From Aliihoeflea sp023389195 (lineage in GTDB: Bacteria; Pseudomonadota; Alphaproteobacteria; Rhizobiales; Rhizobiaceae), in NCBI GenBank assembly GCA_023389195.1, contig JAEWET010000010.1, positions 1 to 64,000 on the forward strand: a stretch of DNA of 64,000 bases, in the 5' to 3' direction. Numbering within the stretch: the first letter of the stretch is position 1; each line of letters starts with the position of its first letter. Below the pieces are notes generated by a model that did no database searches, had not been told where the DNA came from, and worked only from the letters and a program-made list of their open reading frames with translations. This document shows, one piece after another, positions 28,963-38,013 of the stretch. The translations under genes and the position numbers were made by a program.

Positions 28963-29667
28963 ATGACCGAGACCACTTCCATTCTGGATGACGATGCCCC
29001 GCATCTGCTCATCGTCGACGACGACACGCGCATCCGCAGCCTGCTCGAGCAATATCTGGGCGAGAACGGTTTTCGCGTCACCGCCGCGGGCGACGCGGCC
29101 GAAGCCCGCCGCAAGCTGGCCGGGCTCGATTTCGACCTGATCGTGCTCGACGTGATGATGCCGGGCGAGACCGGCGTCGAACTGACCAAGTCGCTGCGCG
29201 AGGAAAAGGACGTACCGATCCTGATGCTGACCGCGCTGTCGGAGACCGACAACCGCGTCGAGGGTCTGGAAGCCGGCGCCGACGACTACCTGCCGAAGCC
29301 CTTCGATCCGCGCGAGCTGATCCTGCGCGTCAACGCGATCCTGCGTCGCGGCGGCCCGCTGACGACGCCCAAGGTCGAGCAGATCGTCTTCGGCCCCTAC
29401 ACCTTCCAGATCACCCGGCGCGAACTGAAGCGCGGCGGCGAGCTTTTGCGCCTGACCGATCGCGAGCAGGAAATCCTGGCAATGTTCGCCGAGCGCGCCG
29501 GCGAGACGATCCCGCGCCACGAACTCGTCGGCGACGGCTCGGAAGTCGGCGAGCGCACGATCGACGTCCAGATCAACCGCCTGCGCCGCAAGATCGAGAA
29601 GGACCCGTCCAACCCGATCTGGCTGCAGACCGTGCGCGGCATCGGCTACAGGCTGAGCGTCGAATAG
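28963..29667 (+). CDS. OmpR-family response regulator
   Basis: A 234-residue two-component regulator. The receiver domain has the acidic pocket (VDDD), the phospho-acceptor Asp in LIVLDVMMPGETG, the Thr in MLTALSE and the Lys in LPKPFDP. A C-terminal winged helix follows, ending TVRGIGYRLSVE. It lies 36 bp after marR and 67 bp before the kinase gene, so the three are probably one transcript. Phosphorylation by the neighbouring kinase is the obvious inference; target genes are unknown. Confidence 0.94.
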   Translation: MTETTSILDDDAPHLLIVDDDTRIRSLLEQYLGENGFRVTAAGDAAEARRKLAGLDFDLIVLDVMMPGETGVELTKSLREEKDVPILMLTALSETDNRVEGLEAGADDYLPKPFDPRELILRVNAILRRGGPLTTPKVEQIVFGPYTFQITRRELKRGGELLRLTDREQEILAMFAERAGETIPRHELVGDGSEVGERTIDVQINRLRRKIEKDPSNPIWLQTVRGIGYRLSVE

Positions 29668-29734
29668 GACGCTCGGCTTTTCTTTGAGCTTCGCCTCGCC
29701 CTGTCCTACAGTCGAGGACGAGCGGTAGGTGACG

Positions 29735-31144
29735 ATGGCGAGTTCGGACATCACGGAACGGGAAGGCGAAAGGCGCGAGACGGCGCCCAGCTTCGGCGAA
29801 AGCGTGATCGCGCTCTGGCAGCGCACGGCCCGCCGTGTCGCCCGCTACATGCCCAAGCGCCTCTACGCGCGCTCGCTGATCATCGTCATCGCGCCGATGA
29901 TCCTGTTCCAGTCGATCGTCGCCTTCGTCTTCATGGAGCGGCACTGGCAGACGGTGACGATGCGCCTTTCGGCCGGCGTCACGCGCGACATCGCCGCGAT
30001 CATCGACATGATCGAGACCTATCCGCCGGGCGACAACTACGCGAACGCGATCCGCATCGCGCAGGAGCGGCTGGGGCTGAAGGTCGATCTCCTGCCGCCC
30101 GATCCCCTGCCCGCGCCCGGGCCGAAACCGTTCTTCTCGATCCTCGACCATTTTCTCAGCCAGGAGATCAACCGCCAGATCAACCGTCCCTTCTGGCTCG
30201 ACACGGTCGGCAATTCCAACGTCGTCGAGATCCGCGTGCAACTGCAGGACAAGGTGCTGCGCGTCTTCGCCCGAAGATCGCAGACCTACGCGTCGAACAC
30301 GCACATCTTCCTTCTGTGGATGGGCGGCACGTCGCTGGTGCTGCTCGCCATCGCCATCGCCTTCCTGCGCAACCAGATCCGCCCGATCCTGCAGCTTGCC
30401 GAAGCTGCTGAAAGCTTCGGCAAGGGCAGGCCGATGCCGACCGATTTCCGCCCGCGCGGGGCCGACGAGGTGCGCCGCGCCGGCAAGGCCTTCATCCTGA
30501 TGCGCGAGCGCATCGAGCGCCAGATCGAGCAGCGCACGGCGATGCTCACCGGCGTCAGCCACGATCTGCGCACCATCCTGACCCGCTTCAAGCTGCAGCT
30601 CGCGCTGGCCGGGTCCAAGATGGACACCAAGCCGATGGAGCAGGACATCGACGACATGCAGTCGATGCTGGAAGGCTACCTCGCCTTCGCCAAAGGCGAT
30701 GCGTCGGAGGATACCGGCTTCTTCGACCTCGAGGAATTCCTCGGCAAGCTTGAGGCCGAGGCCAAGCTGCGCAAGCGCAAGCTGACGACGCGGCTGTCCG
30801 GCCGGCCGGAGATCACCGTGCGGCCGATCGCCTTCTCGCGGCTCCTGTCCAACATCGTCGGCAACGCGTTCCGCTATGCCAAGAAGGTCGAGATCGCAGC
30901 CGTCCACTCGGCAGGATCGCTGACCGTGACGGTCGACGACAACGGACCGGGCATTCCCGAAGAGCGCCGCGAGGACGTATTCAAGCCCTTCGTGCGGCTT
31001 GACGAGGCCCGCAACCAGGACGCCAGCGGCACCGGCCTCGGCCTCTCCATCGCCCGCGACATCGCCCGCGCGCATGGCGGCGACATCAAGCTGGGCGACA
31101 GCCCGCTGGGCGGCCTGCGCGCGGTGATCCGCGTGCCGGCCTAG
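29735..31144 (+). CDS. EnvZ-type sensor histidine kinase
   Basis: A 469-residue inner-membrane kinase: a first membrane span at about 47-68, a periplasmic sensor of about 140 residues, a second span near 200, HAMP, DHp and ATPase domains. The H-box is GVSHDLRTILTR; Ile replaces the usual Pro (HDLRTPLT), a substitution seen in some EnvZ-like kinases. N-box NIVGNAFRYA, G1 DDNGPGIP and G2 GTGLGLSIA are intact. ATG 29735 is used; GTG 29729 would add two residues. Confidence 0.93.
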   Translation: MASSDITEREGERRETAPSFGESVIALWQRTARRVARYMPKRLYARSLIIVIAPMILFQSIVAFVFMERHWQTVTMRLSAGVTRDIAAIIDMIETYPPGDNYANAIRIAQERLGLKVDLLPPDPLPAPGPKPFFSILDHFLSQEINRQINRPFWLDTVGNSNVVEIRVQLQDKVLRVFARRSQTYASNTHIFLLWMGGTSLVLLAIAIAFLRNQIRPILQLAEAAESFGKGRPMPTDFRPRGADEVRRAGKAFILMRERIERQIEQRTAMLTGVSHDLRTILTRFKLQLALAGSKMDTKPMEQDIDDMQSMLEGYLAFAKGDASEDTGFFDLEEFLGKLEAEAKLRKRKLTTRLSGRPEITVRPIAFSRLLSNIVGNAFRYAKKVEIAAVHSAGSLTVTVDDNGPGIPEERREDVFKPFVRLDEARNQDASGTGLGLSIARDIARAHGGDIKLGDSPLGGLRAVIRVPA

Positions 31145-31259
31145 GACGCGCTAGGGCGCGAAACCTGCTAGATTGCCGCAGGGTGACTTGCCGCATTGTT
31201 GCGGCGAACGATGTCTGCCACGGATATGCGAGCCGTCATGGCCAGCAAAGTGCAAGACG

Positions 31260-31676
31260 ATGACCGACACGACCTACAATCCGACCGACAATCCGATGAA
31301 GACCGGCATTCTGGGCCGCTGCCCGCAATGCCAGAAGGGGCACCTGTTCGACGGCTTCCTGACGCTCGCCCCGCGCTGCGAGGTCTGCGGCCTCGACTAT
31401 TCCTTCGCCGACCCGGCCGACGGCCCGGCCTTCTTCGCCATGTCGCTCGCCTGCGTCCCCGCACTCGCCTTCGCGGTATGGATTCAGGTCAATTTCGAAC
31501 CGCCGATCTGGGTGCATGTGATCACCACCCTGCCGCTGATCGTCGCCTGCTGCGCCGCGCTCCTGCGCCCGCTCAAGGGCTGGCTGGTCTGCTCGCAATA
31601 TTTCCACAAGGCCGAGGAAGGCAGGATCGACCGCGACTGGCACACCGCCCGGTCGCGACGTGAGGAGGACGGCTAA
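31260..31676 (+). CDS. DUF983 zinc-ribbon membrane protein
   Basis: A 138-residue protein. The N-terminus has two Cys pairs, RCPQCQKGHLFDGFL and RCEVCGLDYSF, which make a zinc ribbon. ADPADGPAFFAM and two membrane helices follow. DUF983 is widespread in alphaproteobacteria and has no proven role. ATG 31260 is chosen because it begins just before the family region. Its stop codon overlaps the stop of a csaA 3' remnant on the other strand. Confidence 0.88.
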   Translation: MTDTTYNPTDNPMKTGILGRCPQCQKGHLFDGFLTLAPRCEVCGLDYSFADPADGPAFFAMSLACVPALAFAVWIQVNFEPPIWVHVITTLPLIVACCAALLRPLKGWLVCSQYFHKAEEGRIDRDWHTARSRREEDG

Positions 31677-31738
31677 AAAAGCCGCCCGCCATCCGGCACG
31701 CGCTTGTCGATCGCGCCGAGCACGGACTTCATCCTCTT
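31673..31738 (-). pseudogene. Duplicated 3' remnant of csaA
   Basis: On the minus strand this stretch encodes AIDKRVPDGGRLF and a TAG stop, the same C-terminus as the intact csaA at 34285-34641. Bases 31681-31724 are identical to 34293-34336 (44 of 44), and similarity runs on to about 31738 with a one-base frameshift. The remnant lies at the original convergent junction with the DUF983 gene. It is the left direct repeat flanking the unknown secreted-protein gene. Confidence 0.85.
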
Positions 31739-31827
31739 TAGCTCCAAAAGGCTAGAGCCGCGCCGATTGACCGTGCCGGCGCCGCAGAACATTCTCGCCC
31801 ATCATCCGCAACGGATCGGTTCGTGTC

Positions 31828-34278
31828 ATGAGATGCGGATTTGCCTTTCTTGCGTTCGTCTTCCTCTGGATCGGCACGCCCGCTACATCGGCAGCCGGGA
31901 CGGTCGACTGCGCTTCGGCTGCCACGCCCGCCCACACGACGCTCTGCGCACATCCCCCGCTTGTCCTGCTCGATCGCGAACTTGCCGACCTGATCGACGC
32001 GCACGCGGCGGCGAACCAGGGACGCCCGCAGCGCATCCAGCGCTTTGCCCGGCAGTTGGAGCGCCGCCAGCGCGACTTGGAGCGGTGCGGCATCGATATC
32101 GCCTGCATGGGCGAGCATTACGTCGGCTGGATCGACTGGATGAACAGCCAGGCCGGCCGGCCGCCACGCGACTGGACGGCCACGCGCGCCGAACTTGCCA
32201 CACTCGTCGATGCCGCGCGCAAGAGTGCCGGCGCGCTTCTGGCAGCACCGGGCGAAGCGCCGCACGCCTTGATCGGCTTCTGGCGCGGAACGTTCAACTG
32301 TCGGCTCGCAGGGCGCGAAGGCCCGATCGAATTCGTCTTCGATGCCGGGTTTGCCGGAACCGTAGTCGGGTTCATGTCGGCCTGGACGGCGGAAAGCGGA
32401 CCGCTCGACGCGATCAAGCGCGGCGGCTTCGACGTCGCGGGCACGGAAGACCCGCGAAGCTGGCAAATGGTTCTCATCGGGTCGCGGATCGACAAATCGG
32501 TTCCCGGCATGACGTTCAGTTCAGGCACGTTCAGTCTGGACGAGACAGGGCAGACCATCACCGGCAGCTTCGACGGCGCGAGTTGCGAACCGTTCACTTT
32601 GACCCGCACGGAGCGCAGCGATGGCCTCGATGCGGTTCTCGCCTGGGTCGACACCTTTCCCAATGGCCGCGACATCTGGGACTGGCCCTATGCAGCGCAG
32701 GACTTCCCCGCTCCCGAACTCTCGGCATTCTGCACCGAGGCGGTCGGCTGGATGCGCCTGCTCCACGACGATTATCCCGAAGCGCTCGTCATGCGCATGG
32801 GCGCCGACATCATCCAGCAAAAGGCAATCAATCTTCTCGACCACCCGCGTTTCATCGCATTCGCCGGCAAGCCGTTCGACGCAATGGCCGACGCCGAGCG
32901 GAAGACCATCGACGAACGCATCAATCGCGGCTGCCTGCAGAACCCGATCATCCGCCGCGCGATGCGCTGGTCGCAGGGCGCAACCCATGCGCTCGGCGCG
33001 CGCGAAGGCACCTATCCGTTCGACGGCGTGATGCAGCAATTGTCGGCGGTTCGCGCCGCGCGCGCGTGGCGCGACAATGCGCTCGCCTCGGTGGCCGAAG
33101 CCTCACCGGCAGCCTATGCGACTGCGGTCGCGCTGGGGCCGGAAGGCGAGACGCAGCTTGCCGCGCTGATGCCGGGCGACCTGCAGCGCTTCAACGAGGC
33201 TCTCGTTGCAGCCCGGCGCGCGTCAGGACCGAGTTTCGCCAAAGCGAGGCTCGCCACCGTCTCGGCCGAACGACAAGAAGTCGCGACGCTCGCATCCCTG
33301 GCACAGGCAACCGACGAACTCGCCCCCGTCTTCGCCGACATGGAGCCGGCCGCGCGCGACGCGATCATCGCGGAGACACGCGGGATCGAGGACGGTATCC
33401 TGACGACGCTTATGGCGCGCGAAGCGCAAGCCATCGAGGGGTTCGGCAGTGGCCTTGCCGCGATCGAGGCGGGCCGGCGCTGGTATGGCCGCTTCATGCT
33501 GGATTATGGACGGTATCAGGATCGACCGCAGGTCGCCGCCGCGATGGCGGCATTTGCCGAGCGGCGCGGCAACGACGTCGGCATGCATGCCGCAGATCTG
33601 GCGGCGATGATCGCCGCGACGGAAGAAAAACCCGCCTTCGACGCCTTGATGGAAAGCCATGTGATCGCCGGCGTGGATGACGACAACCCGCAGATCGCGG
33701 AAGCCCTGGGCGACCGCGCAGCTCATTTCCAGCGGCAGGAACTGCTTGCCGGTTTCTCGCCCTACGAGCGCAGCCTGGCCGATGCCAATGGCGTCCTCGT
33801 CGTTCCGGCGACCTATCCCGAGCCGACGGAAGACGAGATCGCTCTCGCGGTCGCGCGCGAATACAGCCAGTACGGCACGAGCGCGCGCGACGGATCGTTC
33901 ACCTACGGCCTGATCCCCGAAACGTCGGTCGAAATGCGGATCATCAGCGTCCGCAAACAGGGCTGTTCAACGGCAGCCGATGGCGGCTACCGATGCACGC
34001 GCGTGCTGACCATGCAGATGGGCATGTCGCGCGCGATGCAAGGCATTCTGGGCAACTCGATCCAGGGAGACATCATGCAAGCCTTCCTGGACGATGCGAA
34101 CGCGACGCAAAGCGAAGTGATCGAAGATCATTTCGTCCTGACGCCGCAGGGCTGGCGATCGACGCGTGCCGCGGAATCGGCGGCGCGCGGAATGGCCAAC
34201 TCCCTCAACACCGTCACCGACGTGATCGGCGGCGTCGCCTGCGGACTTGCGGAACTGGGAGACGTCGGCGGCTGCTAG
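31828..34278 (+). CDS. Large secreted protein of unknown function with LprI-like N-terminus
   Basis: An 816-residue protein that I cannot assign to a family over most of its length. A signal peptide (MRCGFAFLAFVFLWIGTPAT, cut near SAAG) is followed by an LprI/DUF1311-like segment with a paired-Cys pattern (VDCASA, TLCAHPPLVLLDRELADL). After that come a beta-type region with FDGASCEPFTLTRTE and a long, mainly helical region. The C-terminus has a Cys-containing region (GCSTAADGGYRCTR) and ends in a hydrophobic, Cys-containing tail. It is probably periplasmic. The gene lies between two copies of the csaA 3' end and fills almost the whole interval, so it looks inserted. Confidence 0.8.
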   Translation: MRCGFAFLAFVFLWIGTPATSAAGTVDCASAATPAHTTLCAHPPLVLLDRELADLIDAHAAANQGRPQRIQRFARQLERRQRDLERCGIDIACMGEHYVGWIDWMNSQAGRPPRDWTATRAELATLVDAARKSAGALLAAPGEAPHALIGFWRGTFNCRLAGREGPIEFVFDAGFAGTVVGFMSAWTAESGPLDAIKRGGFDVAGTEDPRSWQMVLIGSRIDKSVPGMTFSSGTFSLDETGQTITGSFDGASCEPFTLTRTERSDGLDAVLAWVDTFPNGRDIWDWPYAAQDFPAPELSAFCTEAVGWMRLLHDDYPEALVMRMGADIIQQKAINLLDHPRFIAFAGKPFDAMADAERKTIDERINRGCLQNPIIRRAMRWSQGATHALGAREGTYPFDGVMQQLSAVRAARAWRDNALASVAEASPAAYATAVALGPEGETQLAALMPGDLQRFNEALVAARRASGPSFAKARLATVSAERQEVATLASLAQATDELAPVFADMEPAARDAIIAETRGIEDGILTTLMAREAQAIEGFGSGLAAIEAGRRWYGRFMLDYGRYQDRPQVAAAMAAFAERRGNDVGMHAADLAAMIAATEEKPAFDALMESHVIAGVDDDNPQIAEALGDRAAHFQRQELLAGFSPYERSLADANGVLVVPATYPEPTEDEIALAVAREYSQYGTSARDGSFTYGLIPETSVEMRIISVRKQGCSTAADGGYRCTRVLTMQMGMSRAMQGILGNSIQGDIMQAFLDDANATQSEVIEDHFVLTPQGWRSTRAAESAARGMANSLNTVTDVIGGVACGLAELGDVGGC

Positions 34279-34284
34279 TCGAGC

Positions 34285-34641
34285 TCAGAACAGCCGCCCG
34301 CCATCCGGCACGCGCTTGTCGATCGCGCCGAGCACGACTTCGCCCTCTTCGTCGGGAAAGCCGAGCGTCAGGACTTCCGACATGAACTTGCCGATCTGGC
34401 GCGGCGGAAAATTCACCACGGCCATGACCTGCTTACCGACGAGGTCGGCCGGTTCATAGTGCTTCGTGATCTGCGCCGAAGATTTCTTGATGCCGAGCGG
34501 CGCGCCGAAATCGATCCTGAGCTTGATCGACGGCTTGCGCGCCTCGGGATAGGGTTCCGCCTCGACGATGGTGCCGGCACGGATGTCGACCTTGTCGAAA
34601 TCGGCAAAGCTGATTTCGGGTTTCAGATCGCTTGCGGACAT
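34285..34641 (-). CDS. csaA: tRNA-binding-domain chaperone CsaA
   Basis: A 118-residue homodimeric protein with one OB-fold tRNA-binding domain, related to the C-terminus of methionyl-tRNA synthetase. It is proposed to act as a secretion-related chaperone in Bacillus. FDKVDIRAGTIVEAEPYPEA, KLRIDFG, the QITKHYEP segment, VNFPPRQIG and LGFPDEEGEVVL are family blocks. ATG 34641 gives the standard length. Its last codons are duplicated at 31673-31738. Confidence 0.93.
   Translation of the reverse strand: MSASDLKPEISFADFDKVDIRAGTIVEAEPYPEARKPSIKLRIDFGAPLGIKKSSAQITKHYEPADLVGKQVMAVVNFPPRQIGKFMSEVLTLGFPDEEGEVVLGAIDKRVPDGGRLF
34293..34349. repeat. Right direct repeat flanking the inserted gene (within csaA)
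   Basis: Bases 34293-34336 are identical to 31681-31724, in the same orientation, with weaker similarity to 34349. The two copies are 2612 bp apart and enclose the 816-residue gene. This copy is the functional 3' end of csaA. Confidence 0.85.
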
Positions 34642-34672
34642 GGATCGCTTCCAGTTGTGCTTGAGGCGCCAG

Positions 34673-34799
34673 GCGCCCCCTCCGGCCCTTTTGGCCACCT
34701 CCCCCGCTTCGCAGGGGAGGAACCGAGGTCGCGGCCGTCAGCGCCGGTTGATCCTCCCTCGTTTACGGGGGAGGTGGCCCGAAGGGACGGAGGGGGCGC
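34673..34799. repeat. Long palindromic intergenic element, type 2
   Basis: Left arm from 34673 and right arm ending at 34799 pair over 33 bases with three mismatches (outer part GCGCCCCCTCC, inner part GCCACCTCCCCC). The sequence differs from type 1. It separates csaA from the YbjN-domain gene, both on the minus strand. Confidence 0.8.
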
Positions 34800-34850
34800 A
34801 TTCGCAACGATCGGTCGCCGCTTGCAGGCCGCCCTCACCCGAATTCATGG

Positions 34851-35351
34851 CTACGCGTTGCCGCGGGTTTCGAAGAGGACGTTCGCCAGCGCGTCCCGAG
34901 CGTTCGAGCCGGACCAGACGACGAACTGAAAGGCGGGGAAGTAGCATTCGCAGGCTTCGAGCGCGGAGTGCAGGAGGACTTCGACCTGCTGGCTGGTCGG
35001 CTCGGCGCCGCCGGACAGGAGCAGCGACTGGCGGAACATGATCGCGCCTTCCTGCTCCCACAGGTCGAAATGGCCGAACAGCATCTGCTCGTTGATCAGC
35101 GAAAGGAGGCGCATGACTTCGAGCGCGCGGTTTTCGGGAACCTTGATGTCGAACGCGCAGGCCAGGTGCAGCGCCTCGAAATCCTCCATCCAGGAGAAGG
35201 AGACGTGGTAGTCGGTCCAGCTTCCGGCCACCGAGATCGCGATCTCGTCGCTGCCTGTCCGCTCGAACGACCATTCATTGGTGTTGGCGACATGCTCGAT
35301 CACATCCACCGGGTGGAGATCGCGGGCGATATCGAGTTCAACAAGGCTCAT
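34851..35351 (-). CDS. YbjN domain-containing protein
   Basis: A 166-residue cytosolic protein of the YbjN family (T3SS-chaperone-like fold). WSFERTGSDEIAISVAGSWT, the FSWMEDFEALHLACAFD region and LWEQEGAIMFRQSLLLSGG fit the family. The E. coli member affects motility and stress traits, but the biochemical role is unknown. ATG 35351 starts MSLVELDIARDL; the longer upstream frame is Ala/Gly/Arg-rich and not family-like. Confidence 0.88.
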   Translation of the reverse strand: MSLVELDIARDLHPVDVIEHVANTNEWSFERTGSDEIAISVAGSWTDYHVSFSWMEDFEALHLACAFDIKVPENRALEVMRLLSLINEQMLFGHFDLWEQEGAIMFRQSLLLSGGAEPTSQQVEVLLHSALEACECYFPAFQFVVWSGSNARDALANVLFETRGNA

Positions 35352-35709
35352 CAAAATCTTTGCTTTCCCGTTCGTTCCCGGCGCGGCACGCGCGCCAATC
35401 AGGACCTGCCCCACACGGACTGAAACTGCCGGCGGCAGCCGCATCGAACCGGCCGCCTCACCGTCTCCCGCATGACCCCGGCGCTTCGAAGCGCTTCGAA
35501 TCATGCTGTAAATTCAGTCTATTGATGCCGAGTCCCGTGAACAGCCCCTTTTTGGGAGCGGGCCGGAGCAACATGTGGATAGTCGCAAGGCGGCAAAGAT
35601 GAAGGAAGGCTTAAGCGATTCAGCGAAAAGGTCTTTTCGCGCCGAGCCCCTGTGGAGAACCGGCGCACCGAAACTTGCGCAAAACTTGCGCAGCGTCCCG
35701 CTTGGCCGG
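35352..35709. other. Intergenic region upstream of the YbjN gene
   Basis: No gene is seen in these 358 bases. They must contain the YbjN-gene promoter and the 3' side of ubiK. GCGCTTCGAA occurs twice in tandem at 35481-35500, which makes a self-complementary block. AAACTTGCGCA also occurs twice in tandem near 35668-35692, just after ubiK. Confidence 0.45.
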
Positions 35710-35982
35710 TCAGGCGGTCGGTTCGACCGGCTTGTCGGCTAGCCTGGCTTCCAGCGCGTCGATACGCGCGGCCAGCTTCTCGTTTTCGGCGCGCGCCTTG
35801 AGCGCCATTTCGCGCACCGCCTCGAATTCCTCGCGCTGGACGAGGTCCATGGAATTCAGGATGCGCTCGGCCTGGCCGCGAAAGGCCGTCTCGAACTCGC
35901 GGCGCACGCCCTGCGCGGCGCCGGCGGCGTCCGTCATCAGCTTGGCGAACTCGTCCAGAATGCGGTTGGGGCCGGTCGACAT
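35710..35982 (-). CDS. ubiK: Ubiquinone biosynthesis accessory factor UbiK (BMFP family)
   Basis: A 90-residue protein. It has an amphipathic N-terminal helix (RILDEFAKLMTDAAGAAQGV) that can meet membrane lipid and a C-terminal coiled coil (EFEAVREMALKARAENEKLA, then ARIDALEARLA). In proteobacteria UbiK trimerises and helps the Ubi complex assemble with UbiJ. ATG 35982 follows GAGGTGTGAAG, a good ribosome-binding site. It is divergent from lgt. Confidence 0.87.
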   Translation of the reverse strand: MSTGPNRILDEFAKLMTDAAGAAQGVRREFETAFRGQAERILNSMDLVQREEFEAVREMALKARAENEKLAARIDALEARLADKPVEPTA

Positions 35983-36121
35983 CTTCACACCTCGCGTCAG
36001 GAACACCGTTTCGTTTGAGGTAGTCGCGGCCCCTTCATATTGCAAGGAAAAGCGGGCCGCTTGACCCGGCAAACCCGCCCGCGCCATATGAGGCCCGCGC
36101 CATTCGCCTGCGGAGCCCCAA

Positions 36122-36970
36122 TTGCCCGACTATCTCGCCCTTCCCCTGACGGCGATCGCCTTCCCGAACATCGATCCCGTCGCCCTGCAGCTCGGCCCGC
36201 TCGCGATCCATTGGTATGGGCTCGGCTATGTCGTCGGCATCCTCTTCGCGTGGTGGTACGCGAAGAAACTGATCGCCACGCCGCATCTGTGGCCGAACGA
36301 CACCGCGCCGATCAAGCCGGTCGACATCGACGATTTCCTGATCTCGGCGGCGGCCGGCGTCGTGCTCGGCGGGCGCATCGGCTACATGCTGTTCTACGAT
36401 TTCGCACGCTATGCGGAAAACCCGCTTGACGCGCTGGCGATCTGGCGCGGCGGCATGTCGTTCCACGGCGGGCTCGCCGGCGTCACCATCGCGATGATCC
36501 TCTTCGCGCGCCGGCGCGGCTTTTCGCCCTGGAGCCTGTTCGACACGATCGCGGTCGGCGCACCTGTCGGCCTCGGCATCGTGCGGGTGACGAACTTCGT
36601 CAACTCCGAACTCTGGGGCCGGCCGACCGATGTTCCCTGGGCGGTCGTCTTCCCCAATGGCGGACCGTTCGCACGTCATCCGAGCCAGCTTTATGAAGCG
36701 ATCCTCGAAGGGCTCGTGCTCTTCCTCGTGCTCTTCGTGCTCACCCACAAGGGGCTGAAGCTGAAGCAGCCGGGCTTCCTCGCAGGCGTCTTCATCGCAG
36801 GCTACGGGCTCTCGCGCATCATCGTCGAGTTCTTCCGCGAGCCGGACGCCCATATCGGTTATCTCGCCGGAAACTGGCTGACCATGGGCATGGTCCTTTC
36901 GGTGCCGCTGGTGCTGCTCGGCCTCTGGGCGATGGCCCGGGCGCGGGTTCGGCCGCACCGGGCGGCGTGA
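36122..36970 (+). CDS. lgt: Prolipoprotein diacylglyceryl transferase
   Basis: A 282-residue inner-membrane enzyme that moves diacylglycerol from phosphatidylglycerol to the lipobox Cys of prolipoproteins. GGRIGYMLFYD, WRGGMSFHGG and the Lgt signature region GIVRVTNFVNSELWGRPTD carry the catalytic His and Arg. About seven spans are predicted. The start is TTG 36122, with GGAG seven bases upstream. Its TGA overlaps the GTG start of the next gene, beginning the lgt-midA-pgeF cluster. Confidence 0.95.
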   Translation: MPDYLALPLTAIAFPNIDPVALQLGPLAIHWYGLGYVVGILFAWWYAKKLIATPHLWPNDTAPIKPVDIDDFLISAAAGVVLGGRIGYMLFYDFARYAENPLDALAIWRGGMSFHGGLAGVTIAMILFARRRGFSPWSLFDTIAVGAPVGLGIVRVTNFVNSELWGRPTDVPWAVVFPNGGPFARHPSQLYEAILEGLVLFLVLFVLTHKGLKLKQPGFLAGVFIAGYGLSRIIVEFFREPDAHIGYLAGNWLTMGMVLSVPLVLLGLWAMARARVRPHRAA

Positions 36971-38013
36971 ACCTCAAGCAGCGCATCGCGGAACTGATCG
37001 CCGAGGCGGGGCCAATCCCCGTCTCGCAGTATATGGCGCTGTGCCTTTTCGACCCGACCGACGGCTATTACACGACGCGCGAGCCGTTCGGCGCCAAGGG
37101 CGACTTCATCACCGCGCCGGAGATCAGCCAGATGTTCGGCGAACTCGTCGCGGTGTGGCTTTCCTCGGCATGGCAGGCGGCAGTCAAACCGCAGGACGCG
37201 ATCCTCGCCGAGATCGGCCCGGGACGCGGCACTCTGATGCGTGACATGCTGCGCACGCTGGCCCGCCTCGCGCCGGCGTTGACTGAACGCATCGCGTTGA
37301 TCGAGACCAGCCCACGGCTGACCGCGATCCAGAAGGAAACGCTGGGCGAAACGGCCGCGACGTGGCACCGAGACATCGCCGAACTGCCCGACGCACCGCT
37401 TTTCATCGTCGGCAACGAACTTTTCGACGCCATCCCGATCCGTCAATTCGTCAGGACGCCGCAAGGCTGGCGCGAGCGCTGTGTGGGGCTCAATGCCGAT
37501 GGCGCGCTGACATTCGTCGCCGGCCCCGGCACGACGGACGCGGCCCTGCCCGATGCTCAAACAGGTGCGATCTTCGAAATCGCGCCGGCCCGCAATGCGC
37601 TGATGGAGCAGATCGCGGACCGCATCGCGCGGCATGGCGGCGCGGGGCTTTTTATCGATTATGGGCATCTACAAAGCGGCATCGGCGACACGCTGCAGGC
37701 CATGCGCGCGCATGCTTATGTCGACGCGCTGGCGACACCCGGCGAGGCGGATTTGACGAGCCATGTCGATTTTGCCGCGCTCGGCTTGGCTGCTGGCTCA
37801 GGCGGGTTGGAGGCGCGGACCATGACGCAGGCGCGGTTTCTCCTCGGCATGGGACTGCTCGAGCGCGCGGGGCAGTTGGGTGCGGGCGGCGATGCGGGCG
37901 TGCAGGAGCGGCTAAGGGGTGAGGTCGAAAGGCTGGCGGGGCCGGATGAGATGGGGGAGTTGTTCAAGGTACTGATGGTGGGGAAGGATGTAGCCAACCT
38001 GCCACCGCAGTAG
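36967..38013 (+). CDS. Class I SAM-dependent methyltransferase, NDUFAF7/MidA type
   Basis: A 348-residue protein of the DUF185 family, whose mitochondrial member dimethylates an arginine of a complex I subunit. GYYTTREPFGAKGDFITAPE, the SAM-binding IGPGRGTLMRDMLR, NELFDAIPIRQF and DYGH are conserved. A similar role on bacterial complex I is inferred, not shown. It starts at GTG 36967, overlapping lgt by four bases, so the two are coupled. Confidence 0.9.
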   Translation: MNLKQRIAELIAEAGPIPVSQYMALCLFDPTDGYYTTREPFGAKGDFITAPEISQMFGELVAVWLSSAWQAAVKPQDAILAEIGPGRGTLMRDMLRTLARLAPALTERIALIETSPRLTAIQKETLGETAATWHRDIAELPDAPLFIVGNELFDAIPIRQFVRTPQGWRERCVGLNADGALTFVAGPGTTDAALPDAQTGAIFEIAPARNALMEQIADRIARHGGAGLFIDYGHLQSGIGDTLQAMRAHAYVDALATPGEADLTSHVDFAALGLAAGSGGLEARTMTQARFLLGMGLLERAGQLGAGGDAGVQERLRGEVERLAGPDEMGELFKVLMVGKDVANLPPQ

